From positions 40,001 to 67,863 of the forward strand of contig MCFG01000368.1 of assembly GCA_002104895.1 (NCBI GenBank): a stretch of DNA of 27,863 nucleotides, in the 5' to 3' direction. The translations under genes were made by a program, and so were the position numbers. The notes beneath the pieces are model-generated. The model saw only the letters and a program-made list of their open reading frames with translations. It searched no databases and had not been told where the DNA came from. Source of the stretch: Anaeromyces robustus. Lineage: Eukaryota; Neocallimastigomycota; Neocallimastigomycetes; Neocallimastigales; Neocallimastigaceae. Position 1 is the stretch's first letter. Each line of letters opens with the position of its first letter. Positions 1 through 10,113 of this stretch are shown here, one piece after another.

Positions 1-1298
1 ATGACCAACATTATTATTATTATAGGTATCATCTTTATAATTAATTCTATAATTTGATTCATCAAAAGCTACTTTTTCCCGTACCCATTGATTAAATATT
101 TTTTCTATACCAAGTAAACCATTAGAATCTATATTTTCACCTCCATTAAATGTTTCATCTGGAATTGCTCCAATACATTTATCGGCGTATTCCTTTTTTT
201 TATTTTTTTTTATATTCAGTAATATTAATAGAAATAGATAAAAAAAGTTAATAGATAGATAGATAAATAAATAGACAACAGATAAATATATAAATAAAAA
301 GATTTTTTTAACAAAAAATTAACAAATATGACAATATATATATATATATATTTTATATATTTCATTAAATTTTTAATATATATATATATATATATTTATC
401 TAAATACTTACTTGAGCACTAGAAGCCAATGTATCATCCCAAGTTAGATCTTTCATATCTGGTGCATTTAAAGAATTTCTTGAATTATTATGAAGTTCAA
501 TTAATTTGTCTATGTCAGATTCATTTAATCCACCTTTAATTCCATTAATGATAATGAATAATAAAAGATGTAAAATACATATAAATATATATTTATAGAA
601 TAAAATAATATATATATATATATATGTAATTAATACTTTATAATAAAAAAAAAAAGAAAGAAAGAAAGAAAAATCTAATAAAATAAAATAAATAGAGAAA
701 CATACTATTATTTTCCTCATTTATTTCATAAACTTCTTGATTTAAAATATTTCCAGTGGCATATCTACAAACTAAGAGATATCTATAACCAAGATTTGGA
801 CAATCGGCAAAACCACAACCAAGTTTATTATTAGTAGCCCAAACAATTTGAGAATAATGTCCAACAACTTTATCATTATAATAAACATCTAAAAATTTAG
901 CTCTATAACCTGATTTATCAAAATCCGATTTTTCATTCATCCATTGATTAAACATAGCTGTTATATCACCTGAACTATTACCAGCTAAATTTTCACCTCC
1001 ACTATAATCATCATCATGAACCATTCCTAAACATTGATTAGCATATTCCTTATATATATATTAACAAATGTAATTAAAAATAAAAAATAATTAGTTTTAA
1101 ATTTTATGTTTTAGTAAATTATATATATATATTTCTTTATAAAAAAATTATATATATATATATATATTATAATTACTTGAGCACTCTCAGCTATATTATT
1201 ATCCCAAATAAGCATTTTCATATTTGGGGAATTTAAATCAACTCTTGCATAATTATGAAGATAAAGTAATGTTTCTTTATCAGAATCACTTAAACCAC
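1..1298 (-). CDS. Two-domain CAP/SCP (PR-1-like) secreted protein, 5' and 3' incomplete
   Basis: Four exons can be read on the minus strand: 1298-1177, 1048-706, 533-412 and 192 to the window edge. All junctions are GT-AG and the phases fit: phase 1 into the first and third exons, phase 0 between the two halves of each domain. The result is two CAP domains in series. Each starts GLSDSDK/GLNESDI, has a LHN..R helix and a W-D-D/N motif, and is split at the same AQ|EYA site as the neighbouring genes. Domain 1 keeps the likely CAP His/Glu set (MVH, GGENL, WMNE, VGHYSQIVWA) and the CRYATGN end. Domain 2 has A-I-P where the first His should be, and runs off the window at NVGH. An in-frame stop lies just upstream of the exon ending at 1298, so a signal-peptide exon must exist further upstream. 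I could not place it between 1299 and 2147. CAP proteins are extracellular and bind sterols, lipids or other partners; the role here is unknown. Confidence 0.82.
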
Positions 1299-2030
1299 CT
1301 TTTTAATAATCATTGAGTAATAATTTTTATGAATATATTATAACAAAAGCAACAATCATTAAAAAATTAAAAATAAGTGTATAGGAACAAAAATGAATAA
1401 AAATGATCAATTTATAGTGAAATGGATAAAATAAAAGAAATATATATATATATATATATATGTATGCATGTATGAATGTATGTATGTATGTATAAAAAGA
1501 AATATTATTTAATATTATTAAATAGTAATCCGATATTATTATCCAATATCATCCATTATAAAAAAAAATGAAATATTATTTTTCAAATATACATATATAA
1601 ATATATATTTATAATAAAAATATAATATAATTAGTATATATATTTGAAAAAAATAAAAAAAAATAAAATAAAATAAAAATAAATAAAATATAGAATTAAA
1701 AAAATTGAAAGTATATGTCTATACAATTAAATAATATATTTATATATATTTTTGTTTTTTATTAATTATTGTTTTTTTTTTTATATATATTTTATTTTAT
1801 TTTAAATGTATTGCTTAATTATATACATATGATTCTTTCAATTTGCATTTATTTAATATACATTGGTATATATTGAATTAAATAATAATAATAATATTTA
1901 CTTTTGTTCTTTAAAATAAAAATAATGGTATAATGCTATGATTATTGTAATATATACAAAAAAAATTTTTTTTTTCTTTATAATTATAATCTGTTTTTTT
2001 TTTTATTTACTATTTTGTTTTTTGTTTTTT
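1299..2030. other. Spacer between the two-domain CAP gene and the tandem array
   Basis: The stretch is A/T-rich with TA runs (about 1440-1460) and a degenerate GTAT/GAAT repeat (1461-1491). It should hold the promoter and signal-peptide exon of the gene ending at 1298, but I found no ATG-led hydrophobic exon with a credible phase-1 donor. The exon may be very short or mis-sequenced. Confidence 0.5.
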
Positions 2031-2147
2031 TCATTTTTATTTTTTAAATTTTCTATTTTTTTTTTTTTTTTAATAATTTTTATTCTTTATTTTTTTTATC
2101 ATTTATTGATAATTAATTAATGAATGAATGAATAAATAAAAAAAAAA

Positions 2148-2987
2148 TTAAAGTAATATTAAAAGTATTGTAACAAAAATAAGACAATTTAATATTCTAT
2201 TAAATTTCATACCAGTGGCATCATTAGAATTAAGATTTGGATCATTTATATTTGAAAAATATGGTTCACCATAAACTTCATAACCTATTATATTACCAGT
2301 TGCATATCTACAAACTAGAAGATGATCAATACTAAGATTAGGACAAATTGTGTAACCACAACCAAGTTTTGTATTAGTAGCCCATACAATTTGGGAATAA
2401 TGTCCAACAACTTTACCATTATATGAAGTATCTAAAAATTTAGCTCTATAACCTGATTCATCAAAAGCTTCTTTTTCTTTCATCCATTGATAAAATATTG
2501 AAGTTATATTACCCCAAGTATTTGCAGCTAAATTTTCAGGTCCAACACCTGAATGAACCATACCTTTACATTCATCTGCATATTCCTTTTGTTTTTAATT
2601 ATAAAATAAAAAAAAATAGTATTTTTTATAATTATTATATTATTATTATATTTTATGATATAATAGATTTAATTAATTAATTAATTATTTTTTTTTTAAC
2701 GTTTATATATATATATATCTTAAAACATTTTTAAACGTTTTTTTTTTATTATTTTTATTAAGAAAAAATGAAAATAAAATAGTATAAAGTTATATAATAT
2801 TTACTTGAGCACCTGCTGCCATTTGATCATCCCAAGTAAGAGTTTGCATATTTGGTGCATGAACATCATTTCTTACTTTGTTATGAAGTGTTAATAAAGT
2901 ATTTTTTTCATCATTAGTTAAATCTGCTTGAACTCCAATACAAGAAATAATTATAATAGTAATAACTGAAAATAGATTTAAATTCAT
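2148..2987 (-). CDS. CAP/SCP domain secreted protein, copy 1 of 3, possible GPI anchor
   Basis: Exon 1 is 2987-2805 (61 codons) and exon 2 is 2585-2148 (145 codons plus stop). They are joined by a 219-bp GT-AG intron in phase 0, giving 206 residues. Residues 1-21 form a signal peptide ending near GVQA. The CAP domain spans about 22-170: LHNKVRN, TWDD, AQ|EYADEC, then the likely tetrad H72, E78 (PENLA), E98 (WMKE) and H123 (GHYSQIVWA), then LGCGY and VCRYATGN. After a short hydrophilic stretch the protein ends in a hydrophobic run of about 16 residues with no charged tail, which resembles a GPI-attachment signal; a plain hydrophobic anchor is the alternative. The ATG is chosen because it alone adds the signal peptide, and the same start is kept in all three copies. 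It sits in a tandem unit shared with the next two genes. Function within the CAP family cannot be told from sequence. Confidence 0.9.
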
Positions 2988-3815
2988 TCTGCTATTATTA
3001 TTATTAATATTAATATTATTAAATAAAAATATTTCATAGAATATATATTGATTATTAATTTATTGTTAATATATTATTTTTTCTTATTTAAATAATAAAT
3101 ACTGAATATAATTAATAATGTAATAAATATATATAAAAATACTTTTATTAATATTTTTTAAGAGATGTGGTAATAGACGTTAACAAAAATAATAATAATA
3201 ATAAGTGGATTATTTTTTTTTTTATCTTATTTGAATAATAAAAAAGGTACAAAAATATATATACATATAAAAGAAAAAATTAAAGAAAACATAAATATAT
3301 CAAATTTATATCAAAAATAAAAATAACAAACAACAAAAAAAATAAATAAAAATAAAACTTTATTATTATTATAATTATAAAAAAGAAATAAACAATAAAC
3401 TTTAAATAGTAATATAAATTAAGAGAAATAAATAATATTAATACTTAATATTAATGAATGTAAGAAAAAAAAAATTTTTTTTTCTTTTATTTTTTAATTT
3501 TTATTATAGTTATTATAGTAATTTAAATTATCTTTGATTAATTTATTATTGAAATTAAAAAATAAACTATAAATTATAAATTATAAACAATTTTCAGACC
3601 AATATAAAACGAAAAAAAAACTAATTAATTCATTTAAATAATAAATAAATGTAAAAGTAAATATATAAATAGATAAATAAGAAGGAATTATTTATAATTA
3701 TTAAAAAAAAAAAAAAGTTTAGAAAATTTTTATTATTTAGTATTAATAAATAAAAAAAAAAATATTGGAGACATTTAGAAATTATAATTCATATATTTTT
3801 TATTATTAAAAAAAA

Positions 3816-4015
3816 GTGGATTGACTAATTTTTTTTATAAAAAATATATTTTTTAACATTAAAAAAATGTGGATTGACTAATTTTTTTATAAAAATATAT
3901 TTTTTAACATTAAAAAAATGTGGATTGACTAATTTTTTTATAAAAATATATTTTTTAATATTAAAAAAATGTGGATTGACTAATTTTTTTTATAAAAAAT
4001 ATATTTTGAATTTAT

Positions 4016-4018
<3 letters not shown>
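3816..4018. repeat. About 51-bp tandem repeat, four copies
   Basis: GTGGATTGACTAA followed by a T run, a TATAAAAATATATTTTTTAA-like segment and an A run is repeated. Starts are at 3816, 3869, 3920 and 3971, a period of 51-53 bp. Units 2 and 3 of the gene array have this block only once (about 5841 and 7691), so it expanded locally in unit 1. Confidence 0.85.
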
Positions 4019-4046
<28 letters not shown>

Positions 4047-4047
<1 letters not shown>

Positions 4048-4654
4048 CATTTTTATTTTTTAAATTTTCTATTTTTTTTTTTAATAATTTTTATTCTTTA
4101 TTTTTTTATCATTTATCTTACATTTATTGATAATTAATTAATGAATGAACGAATGAATGAATAAAAAAAAAATTAAAGTAATATTAAAAGTATTGTAACA
4201 AAAATAAGACAATTTAATATTCTATTAAATTTCATACCAGTAGCATCATTAGAATTAAGATCTGGATCATTTATAATTGAAAGATCTGGTTCACCATAAA
4301 CTTCATAACCTATTATATTACCAGTTCCATATCTACAAACTAAAAGATGATTAATACTAAGATTAGGACAAATTGTGTAACCACAACCAAGTTTTGTATT
4401 AGAAGCCCATACAATTTGTGAATAATGTCCAACAGCTTCACCATTATAAGAAATATTTATAAGTTTAGCTCTATAACCTGATTTATCAAAAGCTTCTTTT
4501 TCTTCCATCCATTGATAAAATATTGAAGTTATATTACCCCAAGTATTTGCAGCTAAATTTTCAGGTCCAGCACCTGAATGAACCATACCTTTACATTCAT
4601 TTGCATATTCCTTTTGTTTTTAATTATAAAATAAAAAAAATAATATTTTTTATA

Positions 4655-4689
<35 letters not shown>

Positions 4690-5900
4690 CATTATATTTT
4701 ATGATATAATAGATTTAATTAATTATTATATTTTTTATTTATTTTTTTTCAACGTTTATATATATATCTTAAAACATTTTTAAACTTTTTTTTTTTATTA
4801 TTTTTATTAAGAAAAAATGAAAATAAAATAGTATAAAGTTATATAATATTTACTTGAGCACTTGCTGCCATTTTATCATCCCAAGAAAGAGTTTGCATAT
4901 TTGGTGCATGAACATCACTTCTTGCTTTGTTATGAAGTGTTAATAAAGTTTTTTTTTCATTTTTAGTTAAATCTGCTTGAACTCCAATACAAGCAAAAAT
5001 TATAATGGCAATAATTGAAGATAGATTTAAATTCATTCTGTTATTATTATTATTGATATTAATATTATTATATAAAAATATTTCATAGAATATATTATTA
5101 ATTATTAATTTATGGTTAATATATTATTTTTTCTTATTTAAATAATAAATACTGAATATAATTAATAATGTAATAAATATATATAAAAATACTTTTATTA
5201 ATATTCTTTAAGAGATGTGGTAATAAATGTTAACAAAAATAATAATAATAATAATAATAATAAGTGGATTATTTTTTTTTTTTTTATCTTATTTGAATAA
5301 TAAAAAAGGGACAAAAGTATAAAAAGAATAAAATTAAAGAAAACATAAATATATCAAATTTATATCAAAAATAAAAATAAAACTTTATTATTATTATAAT
5401 TATAAAAAAGAAATAAATAATAAACTTTAAATAGTAATATATATAAAGAGAAATAAATAATATTTATACTTAATATTAATGAATAAATGTAAGAAAAAAA
5501 TAAATTTTTTTTTTCTTTTATTTTTTAATTTTTATTATAGTTATTTTAGTAATTTAAATTATCTTTGATTAATTTATTATTGAAATTGAAAAATAAACTA
5601 TAAATTATAAATTATAAACAATTTTCAGACCAATATAAAACAAAAAAAACTAATTAATTCATTTAAATAATAAATAAATGTTAAGAATAAATATATAAAT
5701 AGATAAATAAGAAGGAATTATTTATAATTATTAAAAAAAAAGTTTAGAAAATTTTTATTAATTAATATTAATTAAAAAAAAATATATATATATTGGAGAC
5801 ATTTATATATTATAATTCATATATTTTTTAACCTTATAAAAATGTGGATTGATTGACTAATTTTTTTTATAAAAAATATATTTTGAATTTAAAAATTTTT
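4047..5900. repeat. Tandem duplication unit 2 (CAP copy 2 plus flanks)
   Basis: This is the second unit, with the same order of landmarks as unit 1. Stop codons of the three genes are 2025 and 1872 bp apart and start codons 2049 and 1859 bp apart, so length differences come from microsatellites and from the 51-bp repeats in unit 1. The flanks are closer to unit 3 than to unit 1. Confidence 0.85.
4173..5036 (-). CDS. CAP/SCP domain secreted protein, copy 2 of 3, possible GPI anchor
   Basis: Exon 1 is 5036-4854 and exon 2 is 4610-4173, with a 243-bp GT-AG intron holding an expanded ATT microsatellite. The product is 206 residues with the same parts as the upstream copy: signal peptide, CAP domain split at AQ|EYA, hydrophobic C-terminal tail. 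Exon 1 encodes the same peptide as exon 1 of copy 3 and I noticed only one base difference in it (G at 4929 against A at 6788). The middle of exon 2 is the most divergent of the three copies: it reads KLINIS around residues 110-115 where the others read KFLDTS, and has changes on both sides of the conserved GHYSQIVWA. These changes are nearly all amino-acid altering. The likely His/Glu tetrad is intact. It may be a functionally drifting copy or the recipient of a converted tract. Confidence 0.9.
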
Positions 5901-5909
5901 TTTTTTTAA

Positions 5910-7745
5910 TATTATTTATTTATTTTTTAAATTTTCTATTTTTTTTTTTTTTTAATAATTTTTATTCTTTATTTTTTTTATCATTTATCTTACATTTATT
6001 GATAATTAATTAATGAATGAACGAATGAATGAATAAAAAAAAAATTAAAGTAATATTAAAAGTATTGTAACAAAAATAAGACAATTTAATATTCTATTAA
6101 ATTTCATACCAGTAGCATCATTAGAATTAAGATCTGGATCATTTATAATTGAAAGATCTGGTTCACCATAAACTTCATAACCTATTATATTACCAGTTGC
6201 ATATCTACAAACTAAAAGATGATCAATACTAAGATTAGGACAAATTGTGTAACCACAACCAAGTTTTGTATTAGTAGCCCATACAATTTGGGAATAATGT
6301 CCAACAACTTTACCATTATATGAAGTATCTAAAAATTTAGCTCTATAACCTGATTCATCAAAAGCTTGTTTTTCTCTCATCCACTGATAAAATATTGAAG
6401 TTAAATTACCCCAAGTATTTGCAGCTAAATTTTCAGGTCCAGCACCTGAATGAACCATACCTTTACATTCATTTGCATATTCCTTTTGTTTTTAATTATA
6501 AAATAAAAAAAATAGTATTTTTTATAATTATTATTATTATTATTATTATTATATTTTATGATATATAATAGATTTAATTAATTATTATATTTTTTATTTA
6601 TTTTTTTTCAACGTTTATATATATATCTTAAAACATTTTTAAACTTTTTTTTTTTATTATTTTTATTAAGAAAAAATGAAAATAAAATAGTATAAAATTA
6701 TATAATATTTACTTGAGCACTTGCTGCCATTTTATCATCCCAAGAAAGAGTTTGCATATTTGGTGCATGAACATCACTTCTTGCTTTATTATGAAGTGTT
6801 AATAAAGTTTTTTTTTCATTTTTAGTTAAATCTGCTTGAACTCCAATACAAGCAAAAATTATAATGGCAATAATTGAAGATAGATTTAAATTCATTCTGT
6901 TATTATTATTATTGATATTAATATTATTATATAAAAATATTTCATAGAATATATTATTAATTATTAATTTATGGTTAATATATTATTTTTTCTTATTTAA
7001 ATAATAAATACTGAATATAATTAATAATGTAATAAATATATATAAAAATACTTTTATTAATATTCTTTAAGAGATGTGGTAATAAATGTTAACAAAAATA
7101 ATAATAATAATAATAATAATAATAAGTGGATTATTTTTTTTTTTTATCTTATTTGAATAATAAAAAAGGGACAAAAGTATAAAAAGAATAAAATTAAAGA
7201 AAACATAAATATATCAAATTTATATCAAAAATAAAAATAAAACTTTATTATTATTATAATTATAAAAAAGAAATAAATAATAAACTTTAAATAGTAATAT
7301 AAATAAAGAGAAATAAATAATATTAATACTTAATATTAATGAATGTAAGAAAAAAAAATTTTTTTTTTCTTTTATTTTTTAATTTTTATTATAGTTATTA
7401 TAGTAATTTAAATTATCTTTGATTAATTTATTATTGAAATAAAAAAATAAACTATAAATTATAAATTATAAACAATTTTCAGACCAATATAAAACGAAAA
7501 AAACTAATTAATTCATTTAAATAATAAATAAATGTTAAGAATAAATATATAAATAGATAAATAAGAAGGAATTATTTATAATTATTATAAAAAAAAGATT
7601 AGAAAATTTTTTTTAATTAATATTAATTAAAAAATAAAAAAAAAATATTGGAGACATTTATAATTCATATATTTTTTAACCTTAAAAAAATGTGGATTGA
7701 CTAATTTTTTTTATAAAAAATATATTTTGAATTTATAAATTTTTT
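5910..7745. repeat. Tandem duplication unit 3 (CAP copy 3 plus flanks)
   Basis: This is the third unit. It ends with the same GTGGATTGACTAA ... TATATTTTGAATTTATAAA block that closes units 1 and 2; similarity to the array stops near 7745. Confidence 0.82.
6045..6895 (-). CDS. CAP/SCP domain secreted protein, copy 3 of 3, possible GPI anchor
   Basis: Exon 1 is 6895-6713 and exon 2 is 6482-6045, with a 230-bp GT-AG intron. The product is 206 residues: signal peptide, CAP domain with the likely tetrad intact, short Asp/Asn/Ser-rich stretch, hydrophobic C-terminal tail. The sequence is mosaic. Exon 1, the first residues of exon 2 (GAGPEN) and the segment after the CAP domain (EPDLSIINDPDL) match copy 2, while the centre of exon 2, about 6220-6367, matches copy 1 almost base for base. 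The upstream flank resembles that of copy 2, so copies 2 and 3 look like the most recent duplication. This is the most upstream gene of the array. Beyond 7745 the shared unit ends and no further CAP exon is visible. Confidence 0.9.
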
Positions 7746-10113
7746 TTTGTTTTTTTTAATATTTTTTATTTTTATTTTTTTTTTTTTTTTATTTTTATTT
7801 TTTGATAAACGATTTTTAAATTTTATACAAAATTATTATTTTGATTATTTTAAATATTTTAAATATGATATTATTAACAATTTTTTTATTTTGATTTACT
7901 TTTCTTTTTATATATATGAAATCACAGTAATAATAATTAAAAAAAAAATTATTATTGAAACTTTACTGAATTTATAATAAATTAATAATATATATTACTT
8001 TTTATTTCAATAAAATATATCAAATTTATTTATAATAATAGATAAAAAAAATTACTACTTAAAAATTAAATATTTATATTATACTTTATTTTTTTATAAT
8101 TATTTTTTTTAAAAAAAATTAAAATAAAATAATATTGAAATAATCAATGTAAAAATCTCATTAGTTTTTTTTTTTTATATAAATATAGTATACCTTCATT
8201 TATTTTACTGTTTCATGTATATTAATATTTAAAATCAAGAAAGATGTACAAGTTGCTTACTAAAAAAAGAAAAATTTTTTTACTTTTTTAGAATAAAAAT
8301 TAAGAATTGAATTATACTAAAATTTCTAATTAATAAGTATTAGTGTTAAAATATAATATTTTGATATATAGTTCTGTAGTAAATGTTATAGGAAAAAAAA
8401 AATCAATTAATTGTAATTAATAAATAAACTACATCCAATGTTTTCTCTTTTTTTTTATGTAATTTCAAAATTTATTATTAAATAAAGCAAAAAATCACAT
8501 AATTTCTAATAGATACAAAATCATTAACAATGATTATCATATTAAAATATAATAATAATCAAGAGTAAAAAAAAATGATTTATATAATGTATATCAAATT
8601 TATTAAAATCAAGCAAAAAAACCATACATATAAAAATATATATATATATAGTCATAAAACAGATAATTACAAGAAAATAATAATAATAATAATAATAATA
8701 AATTAAATATATAATAATATTAGTCATTTCATTTAAATTATATATATAATATAATATTTAAAAACTATTATCTTAAATTAATAATAATATTATTATTATT
8801 TCTTTTTTTTCTTTCTCTAAATGTAAAAGAAAAAGTAAAGATATATATAAAACATATTAAATAAAAGGTTTTCTTTTTTTTTTTTTTTAATGTTAATTAT
8901 TCTTTCTTTTAACACTTTTTATTTATTTATTTATTTATATTGATATCAATTATAAATATTTTTTTAAAAAAAAAAAATAAATAAAATAAATTTCTAATTT
9001 CTAAAAAAAAAAAAAAATAAGTAAAAAAAAAAAAGAAAAGAAAAAAAAAAAATAAAAAGAAAAAAAAATTATATATATATTATATAAATTTTTTTTTTTT
9101 TCCTTTTGAAAAGTAATATATATAACAAAAAAAATAATATAAATTATTTTTTAATAAATGAAGTTTTGTTTTGTTTTGTTTTGTTTTAAGCCTATATTTC
9201 TTAGTTTTTTTTTTTTTTTTTTTTTTTCTAATTAATTTTAATATAAATTATTAATAATTTAATGATTTGAATATTTGATTATTAATAATACTATTATTAT
9301 TATTATAATTATTATTTATTCTTTCATCTCTATATAAATATTCTTTTTCATATTTAAAAAAAAATATAAATATAAATATAAAATACTAAATATAAATATA
9401 TATATAATAATAATAAACATATAATAAATATATAATATGTAATAAATATAATCACTAGATTATATATATATATGTATGAAAATAATAATATTTTTGTTAC
9501 TCTTTATTTTTTTATAATAATTTTATTTTTAATATATATAAAATAAGTTAATAAATATTAATAATAGTTTTTCTAAAGAAAAATAAAAAAAAAAGTTATT
9601 ATTTACGTCAGTTATTTAATTTAAATATAAATATTTAACAATAATAATATAATTATTATAAACATTATTATTATTTTAATTTTAATTTTAATTTTAATTT
9701 TAATTATAATTTTAATTTAATTATAATTTTTCATTCTTTTTTTTTTTTTTTTTTTTTTTACTTTTGCTTTTACTTTTCAATTTTTTTAGATCCTGATTTC
9801 TTTTTCTTTTTCTTTTTTCTTTTTCTTTTTTCTTTTTATTTTATCATCTTAAAAATAAAAAAAAAAAAAAAAATTATAATAATCTTATTAAATATTAATT
9901 ATTTAATGCGTGAATTTTAATATGAATTCTAAAAAAAAAAAAAAAATAAAAAATAAAAAAAAAAAAAAAAAAAAAACAGTCAAAAATTATATTAAATTGA
10001 ATAATTTATTTTTTTTTTTTTTTTTTAATTTTTAATTTTTAAATTTTAAATTTTTAATTTTTAATTTTTAAATTTTAAATTTTTAATTTTTAATTTTTAA
10101 TTTTTAATATTAA
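7746..10113. other. A/T-rich spacer without a supportable gene
   Basis: The region holds homopolymer runs, TA/TAA runs, a TTTTG repeat (about 9165-9187), a TTTTAA repeat (about 9672-9712) and a degenerate TTTTTAA repeat (10024-10110) ending just 3' of the next gene's stop codon. Open frames here (such as 7747-7977) are Phe/Ile/Tyr/Asn strings that any A/T run gives. No tRNA-like or other RNA structure was recognised. Confidence 0.6.
10024..10110. repeat. Degenerate TTTTTAA repeat, about 29-bp higher-order period
   Basis: TTTTTAA and TTTTAAA heptamers alternate in a roughly 29-bp super-unit repeated about two and a half times, directly beyond the stop codon of the deacetylase-like gene. It lies in that gene's 3' flank and probably its 3' UTR. 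Confidence 0.7.

Larger units (their letters stand above)
2031..4030. repeat. Tandem duplication unit 1 (CAP copy 1 plus flanks)
   Basis: The unit runs from the A/T tract 3' of the CAP gene, through the gene, to about 1 kb of its upstream flank. Shared non-coding landmarks in all three units include the stretch ending TGATAATTAATTAATGAATG just 3' of the gene, AGAGATGTGGTAATA about 180 bp upstream of the ATG, TTTTCAGACCAATATAAAAC about 600 bp upstream, and GTGGATTGACTAA near the far end. Boundaries are approximate because they fall in homopolymers. Confidence 0.85.

Noticed and set aside
400-720. Open frame of 106 codons on the minus strand
   Set aside because: It joins a real CAP exon (533-412) to intron sequence read through as Tyr/Ile/Phe strings; the splice phases explain the exon better.
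1938-2120. Plus-strand frame rich in Phe/Ile
   Set aside because: It is a translation of T runs with no signal of coding and lies in the spacer before the CAP array.
3816-4018. CRISPR-like array
   Set aside because: The 51-bp units are repeated whole, with no unique spacers, in a eukaryotic setting.
4523-4783. Plus-strand frame over the CAP intron (also at 2498-2680)
   Set aside because: It is antisense to CAP exon 2 and the intron microsatellite, and it recurs only because the unit is duplicated.
7747-7977. 76-codon plus-strand frame
   Set aside because: Phe/Ile/Tyr/Asn composition comes from A/T runs; there are no motifs and no homologous exon layout.
8542-8727. 61-codon minus-strand frame with hydrophobic character
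   Set aside because: It looks like a membrane peptide only because TAT/ATA/TTA codons dominate; nothing else supports it.
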